45,580 bases of DNA from Gordonia otitidis NBRC 100426 (GTDB lineage: Bacteria; Actinomycetota; Actinomycetes; Mycobacteriales; Mycobacteriaceae): NCBI RefSeq assembly GCF_000248075.1, contig NZ_BAFB01000152.1, positions 1 to 45,580 on the forward strand. The letters run 5' to 3'. Under the pieces are notes generated by a model. That model worked only from the letters and a program-made list of their open reading frames with translations. It searched no databases and was not told where the DNA came from. Both the position numbers and the translations under genes were made by a program. Positions 17,351-28,124 of this stretch are shown here, in pieces; the first letter of the stretch is position 1, and the number at the start of each line of letters is the position of its first letter.

Positions 17351-18751
17351 TCAACGCTTGTGGTCGAGGTTGGCCATCTTCAACACGTCGAGGCGCTTGT
17401 CGAGTTCTTCCTCGCTGAGCTTGTCGGGCACGAGACCGCGGTCGATGACGGTCTGTCGAATCGTCTTGTGCTCCTTGAGTGCCTGCTTCGCCACCGCCGC
17501 GGCCTCCTCGTAGCCGATGGCGGAGTTCAGCGGCGTGACGATCGACGGCGAGCTCTCCGCGAGAGTCCGCAAGCGTTCCTCGTCGGCTCGCAGTCCGGAG
17601 ATGCACCGGTCGGCGAACAGCCGCGAGACGTTGGCGAGCAGCTTCAACGATTCGAGCACGTTGCGGGCCATCATCGGGATGTAGACGTTGAGTTCGAACG
17701 CGCCGTTGCCACCGCCCCACGTGACCGCGGCGTCGTTGCCGATGACCTGGGCGGCGACCTGCGTGACCGCCTCGGGCAGAACGGGATTCACCTTGCCCGG
17801 CATGATCGAGCTGCCCGGCTGGAGGTCGGGGAGGTGGATCTCGGCGAGTCCGGTCAGCGGGCCGGAGCCCATCCAGCGGACGTCGTTGGCGATCTTGGTC
17901 AGCGAGACCGCGATCGTCTTGAGTTGACCCGACAGTTCGACGAGACCGTCGCGCGCCGCCTGGGCCTCGAAGTTGTTCTTGGCCAACGTGATCGCGTCGA
18001 CGTCGGTCAGCTTGACGAGTTCGGCGACGACCTTCGTGCCGAAATGGTCGGGGGCGTTGAGTCCTGTGCCGACTGCTGTGCCACCGATCGGTACCTCGCC
18101 GACGCGCGGGAGTGTAGCGGTCAGGCGTTCGATTCCGGCCTCGACCTGTCGTGTGTATCCGCTGAACTCTTGGCCGAGCGTGACCGGAACCGCGTCCATC
18201 AGGTGGGTGCGCCCGCTCTTGACCACCTCACGCCACTCCTCGGCCTTGGCCAGCAGCGCGAGCCTGAGATGATCGAGCGCGGGGATGAGGTCGGTGACGA
18301 CAGCCTCGGTGGCCGCGACATGTGTCGCCGTCGGGAACGTGTCATTCGACGACTGCGACATGTTCACGTCGTCGTTCGGGTGGACGTCGACGCCGTTGCC
18401 CTTGGCGATCGAGGCGATGACCTCATTGGCATTCATGTTCGAGCTGGTGCCCGAGCCGGTCTGGAAGACGTCGATCGGGAACTGGTCGTCGTGCTTGCCG
18501 TCGGCGATCTCCTTGGCCGCGGAGATGATGGCGTCGGCCTTGGTGGCGTCGAGCAGACCGAGGTCTTTGTTGACCTGTGCGCAGGCTGCCTTCAGTAGTC
18601 CCATTGCCCGGATCTGCGTGCGCTCGAGTGGGCGGTGGCTGATCGGGAAGTTCTCCACTGCGCGCTGCGTCTGCGCGCGCCACAGCGCGTCGACGGGGAC
18701 CTTGACCTCGCCCATGGTGTCGTGCTCGATGCGGTACTGCTGCTGCGCCAT
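17351..18751 (-). CDS. fumC: Class II fumarate hydratase
   Basis: 466 aa, full length for FumC. Substrate-binding [12 protein letters not shown] (about residues 97-108), SSNDTFPTA, and the superfamily signature [11 protein letters not shown] (about residues 315-325) are intact; T and H residues of the active site lie in SGRTHLMDA. It converts fumarate and malate in the TCA cycle, is iron-independent and works as a homotetramer. GGAGGACGAG precedes the ATG. It lies directly downstream of a class I fumarase on the same strand, separated by about 200 bp with a strong terminator, so it should have its own promoter. Confidence 0.95.
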   Translation of the reverse strand: MAQQQYRIEHDTMGEVKVPVDALWRAQTQRAVENFPISHRPLERTQIRAMGLLKAACAQVNKDLGLLDATKADAIISAAKEIADGKHDDQFPIDVFQTGSGTSSNMNANEVIASIAKGNGVDVHPNDDVNMSQSSNDTFPTATHVAATEAVVTDLIPALDHLRLALLAKAEEWREVVKSGRTHLMDAVPVTLGQEFSGYTRQVEAGIERLTATLPRVGEVPIGGTAVGTGLNAPDHFGTKVVAELVKLTDVDAITLAKNNFEAQAARDGLVELSGQLKTIAVSLTKIANDVRWMGSGPLTGLAEIHLPDLQPGSSIMPGKVNPVLPEAVTQVAAQVIGNDAAVTWGGGNGAFELNVYIPMMARNVLESLKLLANVSRLFADRCISGLRADEERLRTLAESSPSIVTPLNSAIGYEEAAAVAKQALKEHKTIRQTVIDRGLVPDKLSEEELDKRLDVLKMANLDHKR

Positions 18752-18830
18752 CTGTCTCGTCCTCCGGTTCTCGACGGTGGGTTAGGACTACCTCAAACAA
18801 CGCTACTCGCAGCGGGTTGTGGGGCCGCGT

Positions 18831-18873
18831 CTGCCGTACACAGGTGCCAGGATCTGGCACCTGTGTACGGCAG
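18831..18873. terminator. 20-bp perfect hairpin between the two fumarase genes
   Basis: Positions 18831-18850 (CTGCCGTACACAGGTGCCAG) pair perfectly with 18854-18873, leaving a GAT loop. It is about 75 bp past the class I fumarase stop and before the fumC promoter region, both read on minus. This is an intrinsic-type terminator by structure; it lacks a clear U-tract. Confidence 0.75.
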
Positions 18874-18948
18874 AGGCACTGGGGATCATGATCGACGCCG
18901 CGGTGCGGTGTCCGTGCCCGGAAGAGCACGAGCCGCAAGACCGCTCGC

Positions 18949-20649
<1,701 letters not shown>

Positions 20650-20841
20650 GCGCAAACTCTATCGCGGCCGGTCAGCGCCCTCGTGGGTGCCGTCGGGAGC
20701 TGTGGCACAGGCCACCGCGCGGCGATGTCGGCGAATCGGCCCCCGCGCGGGCCGAACACAATGCGGGTATTACTGTGTGGTGGATCACAGATTCAGTTCA
20801 CTGTGTCCGATTCACTGAGATCAACACGGGAGGGGAACGCA

Positions 20842-23082
20842 TTGGCTGCGATCGTGCTGGCAGAGGTACGCACATCCTGCGAACGCGAGGCCGTGGCCGA
20901 ATGGGCGTCGAACCGACATCCGGAGGCTCCCGTTCGCACGCTCGACGAGATCGACACGGACGCGCTCGACCCCGACACGACGCTGATCCCCGCGCGCGTC
21001 GTCTGGCTGCCGCCGATTCGCAAAGGCGAACGGCGGGTGTCGGTGGCAGACGTCCTCGTGCTCTCCAATCCCCGTCGCCCACCGGCTTTCCGGCAGCGGG
21101 CCATCAAGAAGCGCTCGCCCGACCGTGCCCGCGTCGTTGCCGGGGAAGCGGCAACGGTCGAGGAGCTGCGGCTCCGACACGAGCAGGCATCGGCCGAGGG
21201 AGAGGACTTCGCGGACTTCGTTGCATTGGCGGCCGCACTGTCGGCAGAGCGCGCCGAACGCCAGCTCATCGGTGACCGGTACAAGGTGCCCAAACTCGTG
21301 GCGCAACAGATAGGTTCGTCGGCGCGTTTCCAGGCCAACGCTGCGAAGCTCGCAGCAGATCTCGGTCGGCCGGTGGCAGCGATCATCTCCGACGCGATCG
21401 ACAAGATGTCGACGTTCGTGGCGACGCAGAGCCCGCTGATGGACGACGTCTTCTCGACGACGTTCGGCAAACTTTACGAACGTACCTGGACGGTGTCGGT
21501 CGATCTGGACACCCTGAGCGAGCTGCGGAACCTCAACAAGTCACACGGCCTGGTCTTCCTGCCGTCACACCGGTCGTATGTCGACACGCTGGTGCTGGCG
21601 GATGCGCTGCGCCGCCACGACTTTCCACCGAACCTGGTGCTCGGCGGCAACAATCTTGCGCTGTGGCCGCTCGCGCCCATCGCGCGGCGCGCGGGTGTGA
21701 TCTTCATCCGGCGCAAGTTCGGCAACGATCCCATCTACAAGTTCGCGATGCGCGCCTACCTCTCGTTCATCGTCGAGAAGCGCTTCAACCTCGAGTGGTA
21801 CATCGAGGGCGGACGCAGCCGTACCGGCAAGTTGCGTCCACCGATGATGGGACTGCTCGCCTACGTCGTCGACGCCATCGAGCAACTCGACACCGCCGAC
21901 GTGATGGTCGTGCCCACCTCCATCGTCTACGACCAACTGCACGAGATCTCGGCGATCGCCCGCGAGGCGGCAGGTGGCACGAAGAAGCCGGAGGACATGA
22001 CCTGGCTGCTCAAATACGCCAAGGCGCAGCGGTCGTATCTCGGTGAGGCTCGCGTACGTTTCGGGGAGCCGTTCTCGTTGCGGGAGTCGATCGCCGAGCA
22101 CGACCAGGACGACCCCGCGCGGCTGGAGAAGATCGCGTTCAAGGTGATGGACGAGATCAATGCCGCCACACCGATTTCGGCGACCTCGCTGGCCGGCTTC
22201 GCCTTGCTCGGGGCCGGTGACAGGGCATACACCGCAACAGAGATCGAGCACATCCTGCGGCCGTTGCTCGCCTACATCGAGCGTCGCGGGTTGCCCGGCC
22301 CGGACCCGGCGATGTGTCGGGGGCTGGGACTGAAGTCGACTCTCAAGGAACTGACCGACGCAGGCGTGCTCACTCATTTCAGTGGTGGCATCGACGACGT
22401 GTGGTCGATCGCGGGTGAGAACCATGCGGTCGCGGCGTACTACCGTAACGGCGCGATCCACCACTTCGTCGATCGCGCGATCGTCGAGGTGGCGCTGTTC
22501 GCGGCCGATCACAACGAGGTCGACGAGGACCGCGACACACGGCTGGCCGCCGCGCAGGCGGAGGCTCTGCGGATCAGGGATCTGCTCAAGTTCGAGTTCT
22601 TCTTCCCGAAGAAGAAGGAGTTCCTGCATCGGCTCGGCGCCGAGATGGACCTGATCGCACCGGAGTGGCGCCACGTCAGGCTGACGCCCGCCTGGTTGCA
22701 CGACACCTTCGCGGCCATGTCGGGAGAGCTGTTCGCGCGACGCACCCTGCAACCGTTCTTCGACGCCCAGCTGGTGATGGCTCGACGACTCGTCGATCTG
22801 AACACCGAACCACGCGAGAAAGAGGAGATCATCACCGACTGCCTCGGACTCGGTAAACAGCTGGCTCTGCAGGGAGTGGTGAAGAGCAGGGACTCGGTGT
22901 CGACCGAGCTCTACGACGCCGCGTACAAGCTGGCCGACAACCGTGGACTCATCGACCCGGCCGACGGCGTCGACGTGGTCGAGGCACGCCTGCAGTGGCT
23001 CGACGAGGTGGAGGACATGCGGGACCGGTTGGCGCGGATCGCAGAGATCGAGGCCCAGCAGACGGGAGTGACGTCGGTATGA
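20842..23082 (+). CDS. plsB: Glycerol-3-phosphate acyltransferase (PlsB2-like)
   Basis: 746 aa from TTG 20842, chosen for the strong GGAGGGG 8 nt upstream and because homology to mycobacterial PlsB2 starts about here; ATG 20761 is an in-frame alternative. Acyltransferase block I HRSYVD (HX4D), block II GVIFIRRKFGNDP, block III YIEGGRSRTGK and block IV VVPTSIVYDQ are all intact. It makes lysophosphatidate from sn-glycerol-3-phosphate, the first step of phospholipid and triacylglycerol synthesis, at the membrane. It overlaps the next gene by ATGA. The plsB2-plsC-WS/DGAT order matches M. tuberculosis Rv2482c-Rv2484c. Confidence 0.92.
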   Translation: MAAIVLAEVRTSCEREAVAEWASNRHPEAPVRTLDEIDTDALDPDTTLIPARVVWLPPIRKGERRVSVADVLVLSNPRRPPAFRQRAIKKRSPDRARVVAGEAATVEELRLRHEQASAEGEDFADFVALAAALSAERAERQLIGDRYKVPKLVAQQIGSSARFQANAAKLAADLGRPVAAIISDAIDKMSTFVATQSPLMDDVFSTTFGKLYERTWTVSVDLDTLSELRNLNKSHGLVFLPSHRSYVDTLVLADALRRHDFPPNLVLGGNNLALWPLAPIARRAGVIFIRRKFGNDPIYKFAMRAYLSFIVEKRFNLEWYIEGGRSRTGKLRPPMMGLLAYVVDAIEQLDTADVMVVPTSIVYDQLHEISAIAREAAGGTKKPEDMTWLLKYAKAQRSYLGEARVRFGEPFSLRESIAEHDQDDPARLEKIAFKVMDEINAATPISATSLAGFALLGAGDRAYTATEIEHILRPLLAYIERRGLPGPDPAMCRGLGLKSTLKELTDAGVLTHFSGGIDDVWSIAGENHAVAAYYRNGAIHHFVDRAIVEVALFAADHNEVDEDRDTRLAAAQAEALRIRDLLKFEFFFPKKKEFLHRLGAEMDLIAPEWRHVRLTPAWLHDTFAAMSGELFARRTLQPFFDAQLVMARRLVDLNTEPREKEEIITDCLGLGKQLALQGVVKSRDSVSTELYDAAYKLADNRGLIDPADGVDVVEARLQWLDEVEDMRDRLARIAEIEAQQTGVTSV

Positions 23083-24608
23083 GTGCGTTGGGCGACCGTC
23101 TGGTGCAGATCCGCTCGGCGCCGCGCGGCAAACACATCGGTGCCTTCTTCGACTACGACGGCACCCTCATCGACGGGTTCTCCGCGACAGCCATTTTCGG
23201 TGCCCGGATACGCAGTATGGAATTCGGGCTCGGCGAGGTTGCCGACTTCGCGCTCATCGGTCTGCGCGGCGTCGAATCCGAACAGGACTATGCAGAGGTG
23301 CTCGAGGCCACCAAGCCGACGTTCGCAGGGAAGACCTATGAGGAGCTCCTCGCCATGGGGGACAGTCTCTTTCGGCACGAGACCGCTGCCAAGCTCCGAC
23401 CCCAGATGTGGCAGATCCTCAGCGCGCACCGTGAGATGGGGCATCGGATCGTCATCGCGTCGTCGGCGACCCGATTCCAGATCGAACCCATCGCCCGGGA
23501 GATAGACGCCGACCACGCCCTGGCCACCGACGTCGAGGTGATCGACGGGATCGTCACCGGAGAGGTGCTCGGCCGGCCGCTGTGGGGTCCGGGCAAGGCG
23601 GCAGCCGTGCGCGCGCTGGCACGCGAACACGACATGGATCTCGACGCGTCGTTCGCCTACAGCGACGGCAACGAGGACATCCCCTACCTCGAGAGCGTCG
23701 GACATCCGGCTGCGGTGTCGCCGCGACGCACGCTGCGGGCCGAGGCGCAGGCCAGAGGGTGGCCGATCCTCGATCTGCGCAATCCGTCGCACAACCGCTT
23801 CGGCATGGCATTGCGTACCGGGGCGATGTACGGCTCGTTTCTCGCAGGCGCTGCGGCTGGACTCGTGGGCGGGGTTGTGCAGCGCGGGCGATTCGAGACG
23901 ATCGTCCAGTCGGGTATCGCCAGCGGGAACGACGTCGGATTGTCGTTGGCCGGTGTGCATGTCGAGGTGATCGAGGGTTCCGAACACCTGACGTCGGATC
24001 GGCCGTGCGTCTTTGCCTTCAACCACCAGTCGAAGCTCGACCTGCCCGTCATGATCCATCTCGTGCAGCGCGAGGCGACCGGCGTCGCGAAGAAGGAGAT
24101 TCGTTCACTACCCGTGTTCGGCCAGATACTCGATGCCGCCGGGCTGGTGTTCATCGACCGCGCGGACGCGGGCAAAGCGATCGATCAGCTCGAGCCGGCG
24201 GTCCGCAAGCTGCGCGAGGACGGCTACTCGCTCGTGGTGGCACCGGAGGGCACACGCTCACCGACGCCCCGGATCGGGAGGTTCAAGAAGGGTCCGTTCC
24301 ACATCGCCATGCAGGCGGGCGTTCCGGTGGTGCCGGTGGTGCTACGTAATGTCGGCGAATTGATGTGGCGTGGTGCGCAACTCGTCGCGCCCGGCACGAT
24401 CGAGGTTCGGGTGCTCCCGCCCGTCGACACGTCGGCGTGGCAGACCGAGACCATCGGCGAGCACGCCGAGGACGTACGTCAGATGTTCATCACCGCGTTG
24501 GCCGACTGGCCGGAGCCGAGTGGCGCTGCGCAACAAGAGGGTTCGCAGAACACGGGTGTTGAGCAGCAGGACGAGAAGCGCGACGACGCAGGGGAGACTG
24601 TCGGATGA
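23079..24608 (+). CDS. plsC: HAD phosphatase - 1-acylglycerol-3-phosphate acyltransferase fusion (PlsC)
   Basis: 509 aa, ATGA-overlapping plsB. The N-terminal half is a SerB-type HAD hydrolase: FDYDGTLIDG (about residue 24), SSATRFQIEP, and YSDGNEDIPYLESVG. The C-terminal half is an AGPAT acyltransferase: NHQSKLDLP (NHX4D, about residues 318-326), and PEGTRSPTP (about 397-405). The second activity converts lysophosphatidate to phosphatidate; the HAD half could dephosphorylate a lipid or glycerol phosphate. This fusion is known from mycobacterial Rv2483c. The tail is Gln/Glu/Asp-rich and probably disordered. Confidence 0.9.
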   Translation: MSALGDRLVQIRSAPRGKHIGAFFDYDGTLIDGFSATAIFGARIRSMEFGLGEVADFALIGLRGVESEQDYAEVLEATKPTFAGKTYEELLAMGDSLFRHETAAKLRPQMWQILSAHREMGHRIVIASSATRFQIEPIAREIDADHALATDVEVIDGIVTGEVLGRPLWGPGKAAAVRALAREHDMDLDASFAYSDGNEDIPYLESVGHPAAVSPRRTLRAEAQARGWPILDLRNPSHNRFGMALRTGAMYGSFLAGAAAGLVGGVVQRGRFETIVQSGIASGNDVGLSLAGVHVEVIEGSEHLTSDRPCVFAFNHQSKLDLPVMIHLVQREATGVAKKEIRSLPVFGQILDAAGLVFIDRADAGKAIDQLEPAVRKLREDGYSLVVAPEGTRSPTPRIGRFKKGPFHIAMQAGVPVVPVVLRNVGELMWRGAQLVAPGTIEVRVLPPVDTSAWQTETIGEHAEDVRQMFITALADWPEPSGAAQQEGSQNTGVEQQDEKRDDAGETVG

Positions 24609-26050
24609 GTGAGGACCAACCCCTCGAGTGGGGGACTGAGCAGCACATGAGTCCGGTCGACGCGTTGATGTGGCGCGGCGATACCGACCGACGACTACGC
24701 GGAACGATCTCCATGATCGAGATCTACGACTGCGAACCCGACTGGGACCGACTGATTGCGGCGCACGACTGGGGTAGCCGCATGGCGCCGAGGTTTCGTT
24801 CGCGCGTGGTGGATTCGCCGCTGCACACGGGGACCCCAAGCTGGGCCATCGACCCGGAGTTCGACCTCCACTACCACGTCCGCCGGATCAGACTGCCCGG
24901 CGACGGGTCGATGCGTGAACTGCTCACCACCTGCGAACAGTTGGCGATGACGGCGCTCGACCCCGCACGCCCACCGTGGGAGGGCTACCTGATCACAGGA
25001 CTCGCCGACGGGAAGACAGCGTACTTCCTCAAGGCACACCATGCGCTGACTGACGGACTCGGAGCGATTCTCGCGCTCGCGCAACTTCATTCGACCTCGC
25101 GCGATCCGATCCCGGACAAGCCTCAGCCGCCGGCCCCCGCACCGACAGAACTGTCGGCGCTCGAGGTCCTCGCTCGCCAGGTCGGCCAGGAGATCAGGCG
25201 GACGCCGTATCGGGCCGGACTCGTCGTACGTGGTGCGCTCGCGTTGACCGATCCCAAACGCGCGCTGAGCAAGGTCTTGCGATACGGGCGTTCGGTACCC
25301 CGGGTCGCCGGGCTGATCAGTCCGCCCGGTTCACCGCTTCTCGCGCACCGGAGTCTCTCGTGGCGATTTCTGGCGTTCGAGGTTCCGTTCGAGGAGTTGA
25401 AGGCCGCGGCGACGTCGATGAAAGCATCGATCAACGACGTCTATCTCGGCGGACTGATCGGCGGCTTCCGTATCTATCACGAGAAGATGGGGCAGGAGGT
25501 CGACGCGATCCCGGTGGCGATCCCGATCTCGGTGCGTCGACCCGAGGACCCGGAGGGCGGCAACAGGATAGCGGTAGGTCGACTGGCGGGGCCGATGTCG
25601 ATCGACGACCCCTTCGAACGGGTGTTGACGATCCGTGAGCAGGTCCGCGCGGCCCGTACCGAACCCGCCGTCGACATCTTCAACACGCTCGGTTCGGTGC
25701 TGGCGTGGATGCCTGGTGAACTCCTCGGTCAGTTCAGCGGCGCAACGAGCATGAACGACCTACAGGCAAGCAATGTGCCCGGTATTCCGTGGGAGACCTT
25801 CGTCGCCGGGGCGAAGGTCGAGCGCTTGTTCCCGTTCGGCCCGTTGCCGGGCTGCGCGGTGATGGCGACCATGATCACGCACAACGCCACCGCATGCCTG
25901 GGATTGAACTGCGACGCGGCGTCGATCACCGACCCCGAGTTGTTCGCCGAATGCATCGTCGCCGGATTCGACGAGGTGCTCTCGCTCGCCGACCCTGCCG
26001 ACCCTGCCGACGATGCGGCCGTGCGGGTCGGGATGCGGCGAGTGGTCTGA
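24605..26050 (+). CDS. WS/DGAT wax ester synthase / diacylglycerol acyltransferase
   Basis: 481 aa, ATGA-overlapping plsC. The condensation-domain active site HHALTDG (HHxxxDG, about residues 141-147) and the later NDVYLGG motif (about residues 278-284) are intact. The N-terminal MSPVDALMW and the C-terminal GPLPGCAVMATM stretch fit the family. It esterifies diacylglycerol (or fatty alcohol) with acyl-CoA to storage lipid, completing a three-gene route from glycerol-3-phosphate. A phosphatidate phosphatase step is still required; the HAD half of PlsC is a candidate. Related protein: M. tuberculosis Rv2484c. A DPADPADDA tail is encoded by a short repeat. Confidence 0.92.
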   Translation: MSEDQPLEWGTEQHMSPVDALMWRGDTDRRLRGTISMIEIYDCEPDWDRLIAAHDWGSRMAPRFRSRVVDSPLHTGTPSWAIDPEFDLHYHVRRIRLPGDGSMRELLTTCEQLAMTALDPARPPWEGYLITGLADGKTAYFLKAHHALTDGLGAILALAQLHSTSRDPIPDKPQPPAPAPTELSALEVLARQVGQEIRRTPYRAGLVVRGALALTDPKRALSKVLRYGRSVPRVAGLISPPGSPLLAHRSLSWRFLAFEVPFEELKAAATSMKASINDVYLGGLIGGFRIYHEKMGQEVDAIPVAIPISVRRPEDPEGGNRIAVGRLAGPMSIDDPFERVLTIREQVRAARTEPAVDIFNTLGSVLAWMPGELLGQFSGATSMNDLQASNVPGIPWETFVAGAKVERLFPFGPLPGCAVMATMITHNATACLGLNCDAASITDPELFAECIVAGFDEVLSLADPADPADDAAVRVGMRRVV

Positions 26051-26067
26051 ACGACCCCGGGAATCCG

Positions 26068-26106
26068 CACGAGCCGGGAGGTCTGGCGCAGACGACCCGG
26101 CTCGTG
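26068..26106. terminator. Nested perfect hairpin between WS/DGAT and glpX
   Basis: CACGAGCCGGG (26068-26078) pairs with CCCGGCTCGTG (26096-26106), an 11-bp stem. Its loop contains GTCTG-GCG-CAGAC (26081-26093), a second perfect stem. It lies in the 67 bp between two convergent stops, so it is a likely bidirectional terminator. Confidence 0.75.
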
Positions 26107-26117
26107 GGGGGTACCGA

Positions 26118-27113
26118 CTAGATGTCGAGGCGGGCGTACTCGCGCAGCTTGGTGGTGCGGTGCACGGCCTCGATACGACGGATCGTTCCCGACTTCGATC
26201 GCATGACCAGTGAGCGGGTGGTCGCCCCACCGGGACGGTAGGTGACGCCACGCAGCATGTCGCCGTTCGTGACACCGGTCGCCGCGAAGAAGCAGTTCTC
26301 GCCGCTGACCAGATCGTCGGTGCCCAGCACGCGGTCGAGGTCGTGGCCGGCGTCGATCGCCTTCTGGCGTTCTTCGTCGTTGCGCGGCCACAGCTTGCCC
26401 TGGATCTCGCCACCCATGCACTTCATCGCGACCGCGGTGATGATGCCCTCGGGGGTACCGCCGACTCCCATCAGCATGTCGACGGTCGAGTAGTCACCGG
26501 CAGCGGCGATCGCGCCCGCGACGTCGCCGTCGGAGATGAGGCGGATCTTGGCGCCCGCCTTGCGGATCTCGCCGATCAGATCGGCGTGACGCGGACGGTC
26601 GAGGACCACGACGGTCAGGTCGCCGACGTCGATGCCCTTGGCCTTGGCGACCGAGTTGATGTTCCACTCGACCGATTCGTCGATGTTGATGGCGCCCTTG
26701 GCTTCCGGTCCGACTGCGATCTTGTCCATGTAGAAGACGGCCGACGGGTCGTACATGGTGCCGCGTTCACTGACCGCGATGACGGCGATCGAGTTGGGGC
26801 GGCCCTCGGCCATCAGGGTTGTGCCGTCGATGGGATCGACGGCGACGTCGCACTCGGGGCCGAGCCCGTTGCCGACCTCCTCGCCGTTGAACAGCATCGG
26901 CGCCTCGTCCTTCTCGCCCTCACCGATGACCACGACGCCGCGCATCGACACCGTGGAGAGGAGTTCGCGCATGGCGTCGACGGCTGCGCCGTCGCCCTTT
27001 TTCTTCTCGCCGCGACCCACCCAGCGTCCCGCGGCGAGCGCCGCTGCCTCGGTGACCCGCACCAGCTCCATGGCAAGGTTGCGGTCGGGTGCCTGGTGGT
27101 TCTCGGCTGTCAT
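26118..27113 (-). CDS. glpX: Class II fructose-1,6-bisphosphatase
   Basis: 331 aa from ATG 27113, with AAGGAG about 10 nt upstream; the frame runs further upstream, but M. tuberculosis GlpX homology begins with the MTAEN...[10 protein letters not shown] region. Motifs: [15 protein letters not shown], metal-binding [13 protein letters not shown], and GGTPEGI. It hydrolyses fructose-1,6-bisphosphate in gluconeogenesis and is the main FBPase in mycobacteria. glpX is conserved next to fum and the Rv1100-like gene in M. tuberculosis; here the lipid operon and an ABC operon lie between them. Confidence 0.94.
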   Translation of the reverse strand: MTAENHQAPDRNLAMELVRVTEAAALAAGRWVGRGEKKKGDGAAVDAMRELLSTVSMRGVVVIGEGEKDEAPMLFNGEEVGNGLGPECDVAVDPIDGTTLMAEGRPNSIAVIAVSERGTMYDPSAVFYMDKIAVGPEAKGAINIDESVEWNINSVAKAKGIDVGDLTVVVLDRPRHADLIGEIRKAGAKIRLISDGDVAGAIAAAGDYSTVDMLMGVGGTPEGIITAVAMKCMGGEIQGKLWPRNDEERQKAIDAGHDLDRVLGTDDLVSGENCFFAATGVTNGDMLRGVTYRPGGATTRSLVMRSKSGTIRRIEAVHRTTKLREYARLDI

Positions 27114-27272
27114 GTCTGATCGACTCCTTGGCGTCAGCGATGAGGTGCGCCGACGGTGATGGGCGTCGGCGGTGATGCTCGTGCTCATCATTTCACGTCG
27201 CGCGGGAGCTGACGCACTCGCCCGGCGGCTGATCTGACGTGTCGACGCAGCGCACGCGGGTCGGGGCCTCGG

Positions 27273-28124
27273 TCAGAGCGGGTCGAGGATGCGTCGCAGG
27301 AACTGGCGGGTGCGGTCCTTGGCAGGGCGGGTGATCACCTCGTCGGGGCCGCCGCGCTCGACGATGACGCCGCCGTCGACGAACAACACCTGATCGGCGA
27401 CCTCCTGAGCGAACCGGATCTCGTGGGTGACCACCACCATCGTCCAACTCTCCTCGGCCAGACCCTTGAGTACCTTCAGCACGTCGCCGACGAGTTCGGG
27501 GTCCAGCGCCGACGTCGGTTCGTCGAAGAGCAGCACCTGCGGGTGCAGTGCGACGGCGCGGACGATTCCCACGCGCTGCTGCTGGCCACCCGACAGCTGG
27601 TGGGGGTACTGGTCGCGCTTGTCGGCGAGCCCGACGCTCGTCAGCAACGCCTCGGCCTCGGCGACCGCCTCTGCCTTCGCGCGATGCTGCACGATGACCG
27701 GACCCTCGATCACGTTCTCGAGAACAGTCTTGTGGGGGAAGAGGTTGTAGTTCTGGAAGACCATCGCGCTCTGCGCGCGGTAGGCGGCGATGTCGGACTT
27801 CGTGTACTGCCCGCTGAAGTCGATCGTCTGTGTGCCGACGCGGATGACACCGGCGTCGGGGATGTCGAGAGCGTTGAGCGCCCGCAGGATCGTCGTCTTG
27901 CCCGACCCGGAGGGGCCGAGGATGACAGTGACGGTGCCCCGGTCGACGCTGAAGTCGATTCCGCGTAGCACGTGGTTGTCGCCGAACGACTTGGTCAGTC
28001 CGGCGACGTCGACGACGGGCCCGGATGGGGCGTCGGGCGCAGGTCGTTCCATCGGGCCGTCGTGTGACTCGTCGTGTGGCTCGTGGTGTGGGGCGTCGGG
28101 ATGCGTCGGGTCGTGGTCGGTCAT
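27273..28124 (-). CDS. Polar amino-acid ABC transporter ATP-binding protein
   Basis: 283 aa from ATG 28124, which forms an ATGA overlap with the upstream permease gene. After a His/Asp/Pro-rich, probably disordered N-terminal 35 residues come GPSGSGKTT (Walker A), [35 protein letters not shown] and [13 protein letters not shown], typical of HisP/GlnQ-type polar amino-acid importers. It would energise the fused binding protein-permease encoded just upstream. The His-rich N-terminus ([16 protein letters not shown]) is unusual for this family and might bind metal; that is speculation. Confidence 0.9.
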   Translation of the reverse strand: MTDHDPTHPDAPHHEPHDESHDGPMERPAPDAPSGPVVDVAGLTKSFGDNHVLRGIDFSVDRGTVTVILGPSGSGKTTILRALNALDIPDAGVIRVGTQTIDFSGQYTKSDIAAYRAQSAMVFQNYNLFPHKTVLENVIEGPVIVQHRAKAEAVAEAEALLTSVGLADKRDQYPHQLSGGQQQRVGIVRAVALHPQVLLFDEPTSALDPELVGDVLKVLKGLAEESWTMVVVTHEIRFAQEVADQVLFVDGGVIVERGGPDEVITRPAKDRTRQFLRRILDPL

